DNA of 38,790 nt from assembly GCA_905182985.1 (NCBI GenBank), contig CAJJDN010000141.1, forward strand, positions 279,882 to 318,671. Reading direction: 5' to 3'. The stretch comes from Paramecium sonneborni. Taxonomy: Eukaryota > Ciliophora > Oligohymenophorea > Peniculida > Parameciidae. The translations under genes and the position numbers were made by a program. The notes beneath the pieces are model-generated. The model had not been told where the DNA came from. It worked only from the letters and a program-made list of their open reading frames with translations, and did no database searches. Below are positions 23,466 to 34,800 of this stretch, in pieces (positions within the stretch are counted from its first letter, which is position 1; the number at the start of each line of letters is the position of its first letter).

Positions 23466-25657
23466 ATGAAAAGACATAGCACAGGAAAAAAATTTCACAA
23501 AATAAAGGGATTGAAAAAAGCAGATCCAAAGGCAATAATTCCTGAGACTCCAAAAGAAATAAAAGATTTTATTGAAGATCTAACATTTAAAGGGTCATCA
23601 ATATAAAAAGTGAAATATGCATACTTTTAAACAAGAAATGGTTTGAAATATCCAGGTTTAATAGGTAATTGATATAATTATAATAGCTACTGAGGCTATT
23701 GTACCAAATGACACACTTGTAACATTACCAAGAGAAACATTACTTACTACGTATTAAGCATTTGAATCACCATTGAAACCTATGTTTTTAGAATACCCAT
23801 AGTTTTTTAGCCCTTAATTACATCCAACATGGGAAAATAATTAAATTCTTGCATTTTTACTTTATGAATATCAAAAAGGAAAGGAATCAAATTGGTATCA
23901 CATGATTGTGAATTTTCCTAAGGATGTTGATTATGCTGTATATTGGAATTCAGATGATTTAGAATTGTTAGATGATTAAAAAATGATTAAATAAGCAAGA
24001 AAAAAGTATATTGAACTTTTGGTGAGTTTCTAAACTCTTAGATATATCGCAGATAAATTTCCAAATCTTTATAAACCAGGAATAGTAACTATAGAAAATG
24101 CTATATGGCTTCATACAAGTATTGTTACTAGATGTTTTGGAGGTTAAGGATTAAAATATGTCACTATGGTACCATTTTGTGAATTATTTAATCATGAAAA
24201 TAGTGATGTTTGTTATGATCTTTAATAATAAGATAATAGTACAAGATATAATTATGAATTTATGACAAAAAAATTAAATAAAGAAAAGTAAGATGATGAT
24301 GAATTATCTATAACATCATCAGAAAACTCTTAATTTTCAGAAGATGATTTAAGTGATTCTGAATTTGTATAAGATGATTATAATTATTATCAAGAATTTG
24401 ATTTTGATGAATATAGTGAATAAGCTATCTAAAATTCTAAAAATAATTTGAAATTTAAAACTAATAATAATCAAAAATAAAATGATTTATTATTAAAAAT
24501 GAATAAAGAATTCAATATTAAATTGAATATTTAAAAAGATATTTTTTTATTGGCTGTTGATTGTAAAGCATTTTTATTTTAAAATATTGATTTTGGAGAT
24601 AATATATCAATATTCTTTATAGCATAAATATTTAATGAATTAGACACATCATTTTAAAACTTTATCTATGAAGAAAAATCTTCATATCAAATTAGAGAAT
24701 ATATCAACCAAATTTAAAAGGCTTGTACTTCATATAAGAATTATTGGTATCATTTTAATAATGAAATTCTGAGAAGACCAATTTAATAAAAATACAATTA
24801 TTTTGCTTAAAAAATAGGTAAAAGACCAACTAGAAATATACATAGTATGGAATAAATATTAAAATAACCTGTTGATCGTAATTGTGATTATTATACACCT
24901 TTTTATTAGAAAGAGCATTTCAAAAATCTATTAATGAGAACTAGAGATCCATTTGAAAAAGGATCTTAAGTATATTTTTGTTATACCAGATTGTCAAATA
25001 AAATGATGCTTCTCAAATATGGAATGGCTCTGGAATATAATAAATATGATAGTACATTTTTAAGAGTTGAATTTTTAAAATATCTCGAAAAAAGTAAAGT
25101 AGGAACATGGATTGTTCATAAATTTAAACTAAGTAAATTAAAAAGATTCAAATTAAAGCATACTATTCCACCTTATGAATTAATTGTTTTTTGTAAATTA
25201 GTTAATTGGTATATTATATTTAATTCTATTATATAGGACTTTTAATATTGATACTGTGGAAACAATATTTAAAATCTAAGATTTATAATTAGAAAGAAAA
25301 GCTCTTGTTTTAGCCCTTAAACTTTTAGAAGAATAGAATTCTAAATTTAAGGATAAAATAGAAGATCTTGAGTTATTATTACAAAATTAAAATATTGGAT
25401 ATCATGAATATTTTGCAGTTGTTTATAGATTAGAAAGATTGAGAATATATCGTCGTAATATTAAGTAAGTAATTTAATAATTTTTAAATAGTCTAATTAA
25501 TATTAGCATTATTGTTCTAGATAAAATGATGCAAGGAGTTCCTTTTGAAAAAGCATCAGAAAAAACAGAATATGATTTAGATTTTTACGAAACAAACAGA
25601 TACATATTAAGAAAATATTTTGAATAAATGAGATGGGCATTATATAACTTAAAATGA
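23466..25657 (+). CDS. SET-domain protein lysine methyltransferase (SETD3/SETD6/Rubisco-methyltransferase type), 704 aa
   Basis: Predicted S-adenosylmethionine-dependent lysine methyltransferase of the split-SET type that modifies non-histone proteins. The ATG at 23466 and introns 23665-23686, 25209-25236 and 25465-25491 (all TAG) give exactly 705 codons. Early residues carry the SET start (YPGLIATEAIVPNDTLVTLPR). The catalytic core shows VPFCELFNHENSD near residue 230, matching the conserved N-H motif, and QVYFCYTRLSNKMMLLKYG near 500, the equivalent of the family's 'isYG...ll..YG' motif with Cys before Tyr. Between them lies a long acidic, Ser/Asp/Glu-rich insert (about 245-330), absent from short family members. 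The C-terminus is a helical substrate-binding region like the Rubisco-LSMT C-lobe. The substrate is unknown. Confidence 0.85.
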
Positions 25658-26305
25658 GATTATTTAGTAAATTAAAAAATATACACATAAAAATCGATGA
25701 AATAATTTTAATCTAAGATTTTTTTATTTTTCCTCAATCATTCATCAAATATAGAATATGGTAACTTGAATCTCAATAACAAATATATATATTTGATAAC
25801 AATTAAATATACTCATAAAATGATAATAAATGTTTATTACTTAGATCAACATTAAAAACTACAGAAAATATCATAAATTTAAATTAATATCTTTCCTGAT
25901 TGAAATATGACAATCCATAATTCACAATGCTCAATCATTTAATATAGTGATTTATAATTTAAATTTTTATATGAATTATAATTTCTAGTTTAAAATTGAA
26001 TAATGAAAACAATTTAAAATGATTTTCCAAAAATTGACTAAATACTTACTTAATTTACTTATAATTATCTCTGTGAATTTAAATAAAGTCAATTTTTTCA
26101 ATTATATTATAAAATTTAATGATATAAATTTAAATCTTATATTTATACAGAACTTAAAAATCTTCTTGAAAATTTAATGTCTTATTAAAATGTTTGCGAA
26201 TTAGTCTTTTTTTTAGATAGTAAATATTTATATATAAAGCCTTTAGGAACAACATATTTTTGAGATTTGATTGTTTGTAAATAATATAAATATTATAAAT
26301 AAATT
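25658..26305. other. AT-rich intergenic DNA
   Basis: About 650 bp between two plus-strand genes. No frame with coding character is seen. It should hold the 3' UTR of the SET gene and the promoter of the channel gene. Confidence 0.5.
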
Positions 26306-29300
26306 ATGAATAATTCAATAAAATATGATGAATAATAAAATTCGAAGAGGTTTGATACTCAATTTAATAAATAGACCTAAGCTCTATTTAGAAGACAAGT
26401 ATCTTAACAAGAATTTAATAATACTTGGAAAGTTTATGGATTCAATATAATTTTAATAGTTCTTAAATTTATAAAAGCAATAACAAAATAGAAATTTACA
26501 AATTCGTTGAAATAGCTTAATCATAAATTTTTTAAGTTGCTAAAAGATAATACAGCTGATTATCATTATTATTAGTATAGAGGGTATTTGAAAAAAGTTA
26601 ATCTTGAATGTTATATGAGTTCATTGAATAATAAATTCAATTTTTTGTAATGTAGTAAGTTTCATTAATATAGATTTTAGAAGAAATTGCGTAAAGAGAA
26701 TCCTATAAGCTTTTTTATTGGAACCAGATGACACAATAATAATAATTTGGAATATTTATTTTTTATGGATAGTAACAATAAATGTTTTGTTTGTATCTTT
26801 GAGATTATCTTTTGAAGAGATAGTTGAGATGGATTGGAACTTAAAAGATTTCATTTTTGAATAATTACCAACTTATTCATTTTTATTAGAGATTATAATA
26901 AAGTTTAATACTTGTATTTACAGTAGAGGCGTATTAATAAAAAATAGAAAAAGATTAATAAAGAGATATATTAGAAGAGAATTTTTAATAGATATGGTTT
27001 TAATAATTCCCTTTTTTATAGGAAGACAATTAGATTTTATATATTTAGATTTAATAATTATATTAAAAATGTTTTAAATATCTAAATTAACTTACTCATT
27101 ATTTAATCGTTTAGAATTAACTTAGCAATAAACAGCTATTTTTGAATTAGTTAAATTGATGTAAATTATTTATAATAACAAAATAGTTTTTTTATTTTAT
27201 TATGTGCACATTTTTCAGCTTGTATTTGGCATAAATTAGGAATTTGGGGGAACTGGGGAAATGTAACTTCAATTACTTGGTTGAAAAATTAATAACTTTA
27301 AGATTCCTTATGGATAGATAGATATATCGTTTCATTTTATTGGAGTATAGTCACTATGACAACTATTGGTTATGGTGATATCACTCCAGTAAATTTAACA
27401 GAAAGACTGTTTTGTATTGTTATGACTTTGATATCAACTGCTACGTTTGCTTATTCTGTTAATAGTATTGGATAGATTTTTAAAGATATGTCTAAATAAT
27501 CTGTTTAATTTAAAACTAATATGAATAGTTTAAATAAATTCTTAAAAAATTAGAAAATATCACCTGCTTTGTAAATTCAATTTAGAAGATATTTTGAATA
27601 TTTTTGGAGCAAACCATCTTAAGAAGTAATCTAATTTCAAGATTAGATTCCTAAATAATTGAAGGATTTAATGATTGTAGAGATTAATATGAAAATGCTT
27701 AAACAATTAGATTTATTCAAATAATTTAGCAATTCTTTACTTAATACACTTTGTTTGGAATTCTAAGAATAATAGTTGTAACCAGATGAATATTTATTTA
27801 AATTAAATTATAGAGCTGATAAATTATATATTTTAGTAAATGGACAAATAGATTTATTTGTTTGGATAAATAAAAAAAAAAGAATCTTTGAGAAAATAAA
27901 GAATCCTGGTTTAATAGGATAATTGAATTTTTTTCTAAATACTTAATACAATTATGAAGCAATAGCAACTAAAAATAGTAAAATATTAATTATAGATCGG
28001 TAATCCTTAATTAAAAACATAAAATAGAGTGAAATTGACTATGTATTATATTATTATTATAAAAAAAGGAAATATATAAAAACTTTGAGGATGATATAAA
28101 AATTAAGCAATAACTTGATAAAATTTAAGTTTAATGTTCAGTTTGTTGTAAATCGAATCATTTAGTTCTTTAATGTCCACTTTTTATAGGTTGTATTAAT
28201 AGAACAAAAGTTTTATATCATTTAAGACATAATATTCTTCAATATAGAAGTTTTTAATTCAGAAACAATTAAGATAGAAGAATATCAACTAAAAAACATC
28301 ATTATCATGTAATGGAAAGTTTATTAATTTATATTATGAAAAATGATGAGCTTTGTAATCTGGAAGGAATCAAAAAATGTAAAATATTAAAATTAAACTA
28401 GAATTTTAAGCAGTTCTTAAATAATAATAATAATATGAAGAAAAAATGACTTAAACTTAATCTAATTAATTATCTAATTAAATATCTTTATCATAAAATA
28501 TGCCAGCATCAATAATTTGTAAATCTAATCAATCTCTACATAATAATTAATAAATATAAAATCAGAATTTATAAAAGAATAATCCTTAATTATCAAGACT
28601 AGAAGTACTTTCAGAAAAGTAAAATTAATTTGGAATTTTAAGTTAATCTTAAGATATAAGACTTATAACAGCATTAAATAATTAAAAAATATAACCAATA
28701 TTAGAAGAACCATAAACAAAAGAAGAAAGAACTGATAAATTATCTGTTAACCTTAGTTAATAATTAGCTTAAGTTTAAAAATAAGAAAATTCAATCTTAC
28801 CAGATACAAAAGAACCTTAATCGATTCAATTTAAAATCCACTCAATTAGATAAAAATTTGAAAAATAACATACAGATCTTGATGTTTAAAAAAATAGATA
28901 AAAATAATTTAAACGATTGGTTACTGAAAAAGAAGATAATTCTGAAAGATTTTCTAAATAATTTGGATTTAATAATAAAAGTCATATTAATTCATAATGG
29001 AAAAAGGATCAATAAGGACAAAATAACACAATTAGGAAGTAGAGTGCATATGATTAAATAAATTAAATGGAAAAACTTCAAGAAAATGTCTTTAACAAAT
29101 AATTTAAATTAGAAGAAACTCCTTCGGCTTTAGAAAATTCAATGAGTTATTCAATTAAAAATAACATCCTAAAACCAAACATTGAAATTTACTAAGTGAA
29201 TGAATATAATAATGAATAGAATTTTAATTAAGAAAAAGACTTAACAAATTTATATTTAGAGGATCAACTTTTGAAAAATAAATAAAGATTTTTTGATAAG

Positions 29301-29839
29301 TAAATTTCATTTTAAGAACCTATTTAAAATTAAATTGGGCATTTTCCATTATAAGATTTTAAAGCTCTAGAATAAAGCATGATAACATAGTATGATAAAA
29401 TTAAATTGAAGGAAGAATTGTTACAATAATAATTTGATAGATAATAAACAATAGTTACTAAAAATAAAGAAAGTAAAGAAAGTAAAGAAACTAAGGAAGG
29501 TAGAGAAGTAATTAATCCAAAAACATTTCGAGGCCTACCTATTAAAGTTAATTCAGATGATTCATCAGATGAAGATATTAATGGATAAAAACTAATTAGA
29601 GGTTAATATATTGAAATCTTTAGACATTTTGAAAAAGTCAAAGAATTTCAGGCTTTCTACCCAAAAAATAATATCTCGTAAATTATCTTGTAGGTATTCA
29701 TATTTTCTATTTCTAGTTATAACAATTTGATTTTAATTTATAGTAGAATTTTATGAGGAGAAGAAAAGTTAAAAAATAAGATGCTATTATCAATCTACTC
29801 AAAAAAGCATAGCATCTAATTCGCAAAAGTTAATAATGA
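26306..29839 (+). CDS. CNG/HCN/EAG-type K+ channel with degenerate cNBD and zinc knuckle, 1138 aa
   Basis: Plasma-membrane K+-selective channel of the six-TM, C-linker, cNBD family that is greatly expanded in Paramecium. ATG at 26306; five introns (26655-26673, 27161-27186, 28043-28068 with AAG acceptor, 28379-28401, 29694-29716) give exactly 1139 codons. S1 begins near EPDDTIIIIWNIYFLW. S5-pore-S6 carries SACIWHKLG and the selectivity filter TMTTIGYGDITP near residue 336. A C-linker and cNBD-like fold (about 400-570) follow, but the phosphate-binding cassette is degenerate (GLIGQLNFF...YNYEAIA). Codons 28135-28176 then encode CSVCCKSNHLVLQC, a CX2CX4HX4C knuckle. The last 500 residues are Q/N/S-rich with charged helices. 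The S4 segment is poor in arginine. The 19-nt intron at 26655 is the least certain. Confidence 0.85.
28135..28176 (+). other. CCHC zinc-knuckle segment inside the K+ channel
   Basis: Fourteen codons read CSVCCKSNHLVLQC, an exact CX2CX4HX4C spacing followed by Pro as in classical zinc knuckles. It lies just after the cNBD-like domain and is in frame only if the 26-nt intron 28043-28068 is removed. Confidence 0.7.
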
Positions 29840-30973
29840 TTGAAATATAATATATTCTCATTTTATTATTATTTATGTGTCTTGTTTTTTTTTATTATCA
29901 AATAATCTTTGAACTAATGAAGAATGTATATTTAAATTAGAATAGTTTGAAGATCTTTTATATTTTATGTTAAATTTACAAATAATTAACTTTTAGCATC
30001 TGAAAATTTTTCAAAACTTTCAACTATTAATTTTATAAATGAAAATAGAAAAAACAGATTTATTGTTTTTGCATGATATTTATTGATGAGAAACATCCTA
30101 TTTCAAAATTCTAAATTAATTATTTCTATTTTTCAAATACATATATGAAAAAAATCTATTATTAACATATTTGTGATTTAAAAATTCATTCTCTTTATCG
30201 AATAAATATTTCTGCTATGAGTTTTTTAAAAGTTTCTCAAAATTTTCATAATATATAGATTTTTCATTACATTTTTTGAACCATTTATTGCCCCTACTAC
30301 TTTCTGATCAAAAGAAGTTTTATAATTGTGATCAAGGATTCATTTAGAATTATCGAAAAAATTTTTTAATTGTATTTATATTAATAAAAGGTAAAAAATC
30401 ATGATATTTAGCTACTTATTTAAAGACTTACAAAAAATAATAAAATTATGATATAACAAAGTTACTTAATCATAGGAGCATTAATTCTATAATATAAATC
30501 AAAATAATTATTTAATAATGTTCTTGATAAACATTTAAGTTAATAAAATTAACAATTTGATAAATAAAATTATTCTAAAGTTTTATTAAACTTGAAAAGT
30601 ACATCTTATAAATGACTTAAAGTAAATAATTTATATATAATTATATATTGCTAGAGCTGAATTTTTGATAAATTAATAAAATTTACATCTAGTTAATTTT
30701 TATTTCTAACTAAATATTTAAGGTTAAATCATAAGTTTTAATCTTCGTTGTGCTAGACATTTACTAGAAATACTCTTTATAGAAATTTTCTAAAAATAAG
30801 AATGTCTTTAGTAAATATTAATTTAAATTATTTTTTTATCATTAATTAAGTTTCTTAATGGCATTTTCATCATCAGCTAGATACTTTTTTTTTTTTTTAA
30901 ATTAGTTTTATATATATTACCTTTTCCAAGGATTTAAATTTATAATTGTAATACAATTTATTGCCAGAAATCT
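29840..30973. other. AT-rich intergenic DNA
   Basis: No convincing gene. A plus-strand frame around 30275-30405 (HLLPLLLSDQKKFYNCDQGF) is short and isolated; it could be a gene relic or chance. Confidence 0.4.
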
Positions 30974-31228
30974 ATGAGAAATATAATCAATAAATTAGTA
31001 AAGCTTTTCTTATCATAAAGAAATGCTCATCTTCTTGAAATTATAAATACATACGCAATTTAGCAAATAAGAATCGAATAAAAAGAATGGAATGAAAAAC
31101 GAATATTATTTTATAATTAACTTATGATAATAAATAAAGAAAGAAAAGAAATTGTTTTTGGTTTATTTAGTAAAACTTATAGGGGATATTAAGAATTGTA
31201 TATAAAGTTTTAATAAGTAATTTAATGA
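30974..31228 (+). CDS. Small unrecognised ORF, 84 aa
   Basis: ATG at 30974 to TGA at 31226-31228. The sequence (AHLLEIINTYAIQQIRIEQ, KEWNEKRILFYNQL, KEIVFGLFSKTYRGY) has helical, amphipathic, balanced composition that looks like real protein and not random AT-rich translation. No signal peptide, no recognised family. A gtaatt...aaaaag stretch starting near 31217 could be an intron that would extend the protein by a few residues only. Confidence 0.35.
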
Positions 31229-31880
31229 TGGTTTTATATCAATTAAAAAGAAGCAATCATCTTTTGTTTGAGAAAATATTTTTTTTTATTTTTTATGTTC
31301 TAAAATACTAAGTTTAGTTGATAAGAATTAATATATAAGGTAATAGAGTAGCTAATTTAAGAATATGTATATATTAAATATTTTAGTAATTATATTGAAA
31401 TATATTCATAATACGTCTTTTAATTTAATATGATGCTCGATGTTAGTTAATAAAGAATTTAAAAAATAATTTTATTAATATTTCATTTAACATTCGTGAA
31501 AATAAAATTAAACATATATATTTATTGTTATTCCCTTAGCTTAAATTACTGATATATAAGCATAAAGATGATTGATTAGATCAGTTAGAGTTAGGTGGGA
31601 ATAATTTGTATTTTTTAATAATTATATTATAAATATAAATTTATGCAGTACTAATAAGTAAAAGATTAATGAATAATAGAAAACATAAAAAAATGAATGA
31701 ATAATTTATTATTTAGACTTTGATAGGCGGCAGTCTTGGATGAAAGGAGGCTAAAGAATTTGATATATGTATATATTATTAATGGTTATCTTTTGAAATT
31801 AAATTCATAAAATACTGTAATAGAAAGTTTATTATAAAAAGAAAAGTATCCTAATATGTCTTTTTAAATAATTTATATTA
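31229..31880. other. Intergenic DNA with an isolated GC-rich patch
   Basis: No gene assigned. At about 31725-31756 a patch (ggcggcagtcttggatgaaa and the gaggc after it) stands out in otherwise about 80% AT DNA. It reads in one plus frame as DFDRRQSWMKGGQRI before TGA and could be an exon relic or part of a small RNA. I could not fold it into a tRNA or a known snRNA. Confidence 0.4.
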
Positions 31881-34800
31881 ATGTTTAGATTTAGCTTAGG
31901 ATTAGTGCTTAGTTTGTATAATATAGTGTTTATAAATGGTGTGTCTGAAGTGATATCAACATCATTTTCAGATAATAGTTTTTAAGAGGCAGATGGTATT
32001 AATAATTGAATAAATAAAAGATTGGATAATAGTAGGTGGATAGGCATAGTTTACAGAATGTATGGGACAAGATTATTTGGAGGATATAATGGATATGGGA
32101 GAAATATAGCAATAACAAAAATATTTTCTCTTCCACCTCATTATGAAATAAATTTACAAGTGTAATTTTGTAAGTAAAAGAAAATAATATATTATAGGAT
32201 TGATGAATGGGATGGAGAATTTGCATATCTTTTAGTTGATTTTAAAGTAGCTTGGACTAAAAGTTACACAGCTATTAATGGAATATAATAATGTGGATAA
32301 GAAGGGAATATGAATGAAGTAACAGAGAATTTAAACTTAAATGTTTAGCATAGTGGACCTACAGCTGTAGTTGTATTTACAACTAATTTAGATTAAGATG
32401 CAAGCAATGTAAAATATAGAATAATATACTTAAAAAGGAATCTTGGGGTTTTAGAGATTTCATATTATCAGTTTAGAAATGTCCAGAAGGATGTTTAATT
32501 TGTAAAGTTAATGATACTATATTAAAATGTTATGTTTGGAAATTAATATCTACAAGTTGGATATCTTAGGATATAAATGGAATATAGATAGATGGTTGGA
32601 ATGTTGTCTCTGGGATTCCAGAAGCATCAATGTGTGGAGGTTAAGAATATCTACATATGTTTTAGCTGCTCCTATATTTGGAGGATTTAATAAAACTGGA
32701 TCAGGAACTATTATTAGTAAGACAGTTTATGATATTCCACCACATTATAAATTGACATTCTAAGTATTATTCATTAAAATTGATTCATGGGATAATGAAA
32801 TTGCTAAAATTTTAATTGATGATAATATTATTTGGCAAAGAAATTTTTATGCTTTTGAAGGTTATGCAGTTAAAATATGTGGTGATTCTAATCCTATATA
32901 TAAAACTATGTTTGGTAGAATTGAATATGAAGTATAACACAATGGAAATTAAGCAGAAATTAAATTTTTAAATGAACTTAATGAACCTTTTTGGGGAGAG
33001 TCATTTGGATTAAGAGATTTTGTTTTATATTATGGTTCATGTACTGATAATTGCGCCTAATGTACAGGACCTAGTGGATCTGAATGTTAAAGTTAATATT
33101 TATATTTAATTTTTAGTGTGTTCAAAAGGATCGTATAATACTGGAGTTAGTGATAAAATTTGTCAATGTAATTTTTATTTATTTACTATTATTAGTATGT
33201 TATCGATCATGTTATTAATGTAATGGACCTACTAATGAAGATTGTACTGATTGTGGAGATATCAATATATATTATAAATAACTTATAGCAGGATAATGTA
33301 TATGTACTATTTAAACAATTGAATACACATAAGATGATGGAACAACACTTTGTTTACGTAATTTTATATCATTTATTATACATTTATAGCTTGTCATCCA
33401 AGATGTTGGAAATGTTATTAACCATTTGATAATACAGATAATTAATATTGTACTATGTGCATAGCAGGATAAAATAGAATAGTTTCTGATGAACTTAAAT
33501 GTGTTTGTCGAACAGGTTATGGAAATGATGGCATTTCTGATTATTGCTTTAGTAAATATGATCATCTATTAATATAGAATGTCATTATACATGTTAAGAT
33601 TGTAAAGGACCATTAGTTACTGATTGCACTTTATGTTCACCCTATTCTAATCGTCATTTAAGTGTAGATAATTAATGTTTATGTAATAAATCATATATGG
33701 ATACAGGTATTGATGATGTAATTTGTTTATGTAATCATATTATCAATAATCTATAGACATATGTGATTATTCATGTTCTGATTGTGATGTGCCTGGAGAA
33801 GATAAATGCACAAGTTGTCCATCTACTAGATCACCTGATAGATAAGAAACTACTTTTAAGTGCTTATGCAAAGATTCACATTATTTTAGTGATAATTACC
33901 AATTAGAATGTTTAGAATGTCATTCTACTTGTTTAACTTGTAATGGCATCTATGAAAATAATTGTCTAACTTGTGATCTTACTTATAGATAATTAGTAAT
34001 GTTTAAATGCATCTGTCCTTATGGATATTATGATGTTGGTGATATACAATGTTCTCGTAAAAATATTCATAAAAATAATAGCATGTTATTATACTTGTAT
34101 GACTTGCTATGGTCCAGAAGAAGATTAATGCATTACATGTGCTATTAGTAACAACAGAGAAATTAAAGCTAATAAGTGTGTATGTCTTGATAAATATATG
34201 GAAAAAGAAGTTGGAGATATTATGTGCTACTGTAATAAATCTTATGTTATTCAATAGAATGTTCATATCGATGTGCAGAATGCAGTGGTACAATAGATAA
34301 TTGTATATCATGTCCTGCTTTTTCTTTCAGAGATCTTGGAATTGACAATAAATGTTCTTGTCCACCAAAGTCATTTGATCAAATTGACAATCCAATTTGC
34401 ATATGTTTTTAATAAATTCATAATAGTTTGTCATAATACTTGTTTAACATGTAATGGAAAAGAATCAAATTAATGTGTTTCCTGTAATGCTTTGAGTATG
34501 AGATAATTAGACTCTTAAGGCTCATGCTTATGTATGAGTAAATACTTTGATGTTGGATTATCTGAATGTTAAGGTATTCATCAAATTCAAATTTTAAGCA
34601 TGCAGTTCCCTTTGTTTGGATTGTGTTAATACTGCTCAAAATTGTATTTCTTGTAAACCAGATAGATACTTACAAGAAAATACTTGTGTATGTCAATCAA
34701 AATTGTTTGGAGCAACTATTAGTACTTATTAAGTTTAAGGTAAAACTAAAATTGAATGTCAAAGTAATCTATAATCATCTATTTAATTTAGATTGTCATT

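Noticed and set aside
26700..28070. Homopolymer frameshifts in the channel gene (T run near 26710, A run near 28061)
   Set aside because: Both frame changes are explained by short introns (26655-26673 and 28043-28068), and the total spliced length is then divisible by three.
32620..32700. Frameshift in the second domain of the cysteine-repeat protein
   Set aside because: A 26-nt gttaag...tttag intron joins CGA to APIFGGFN in frame.
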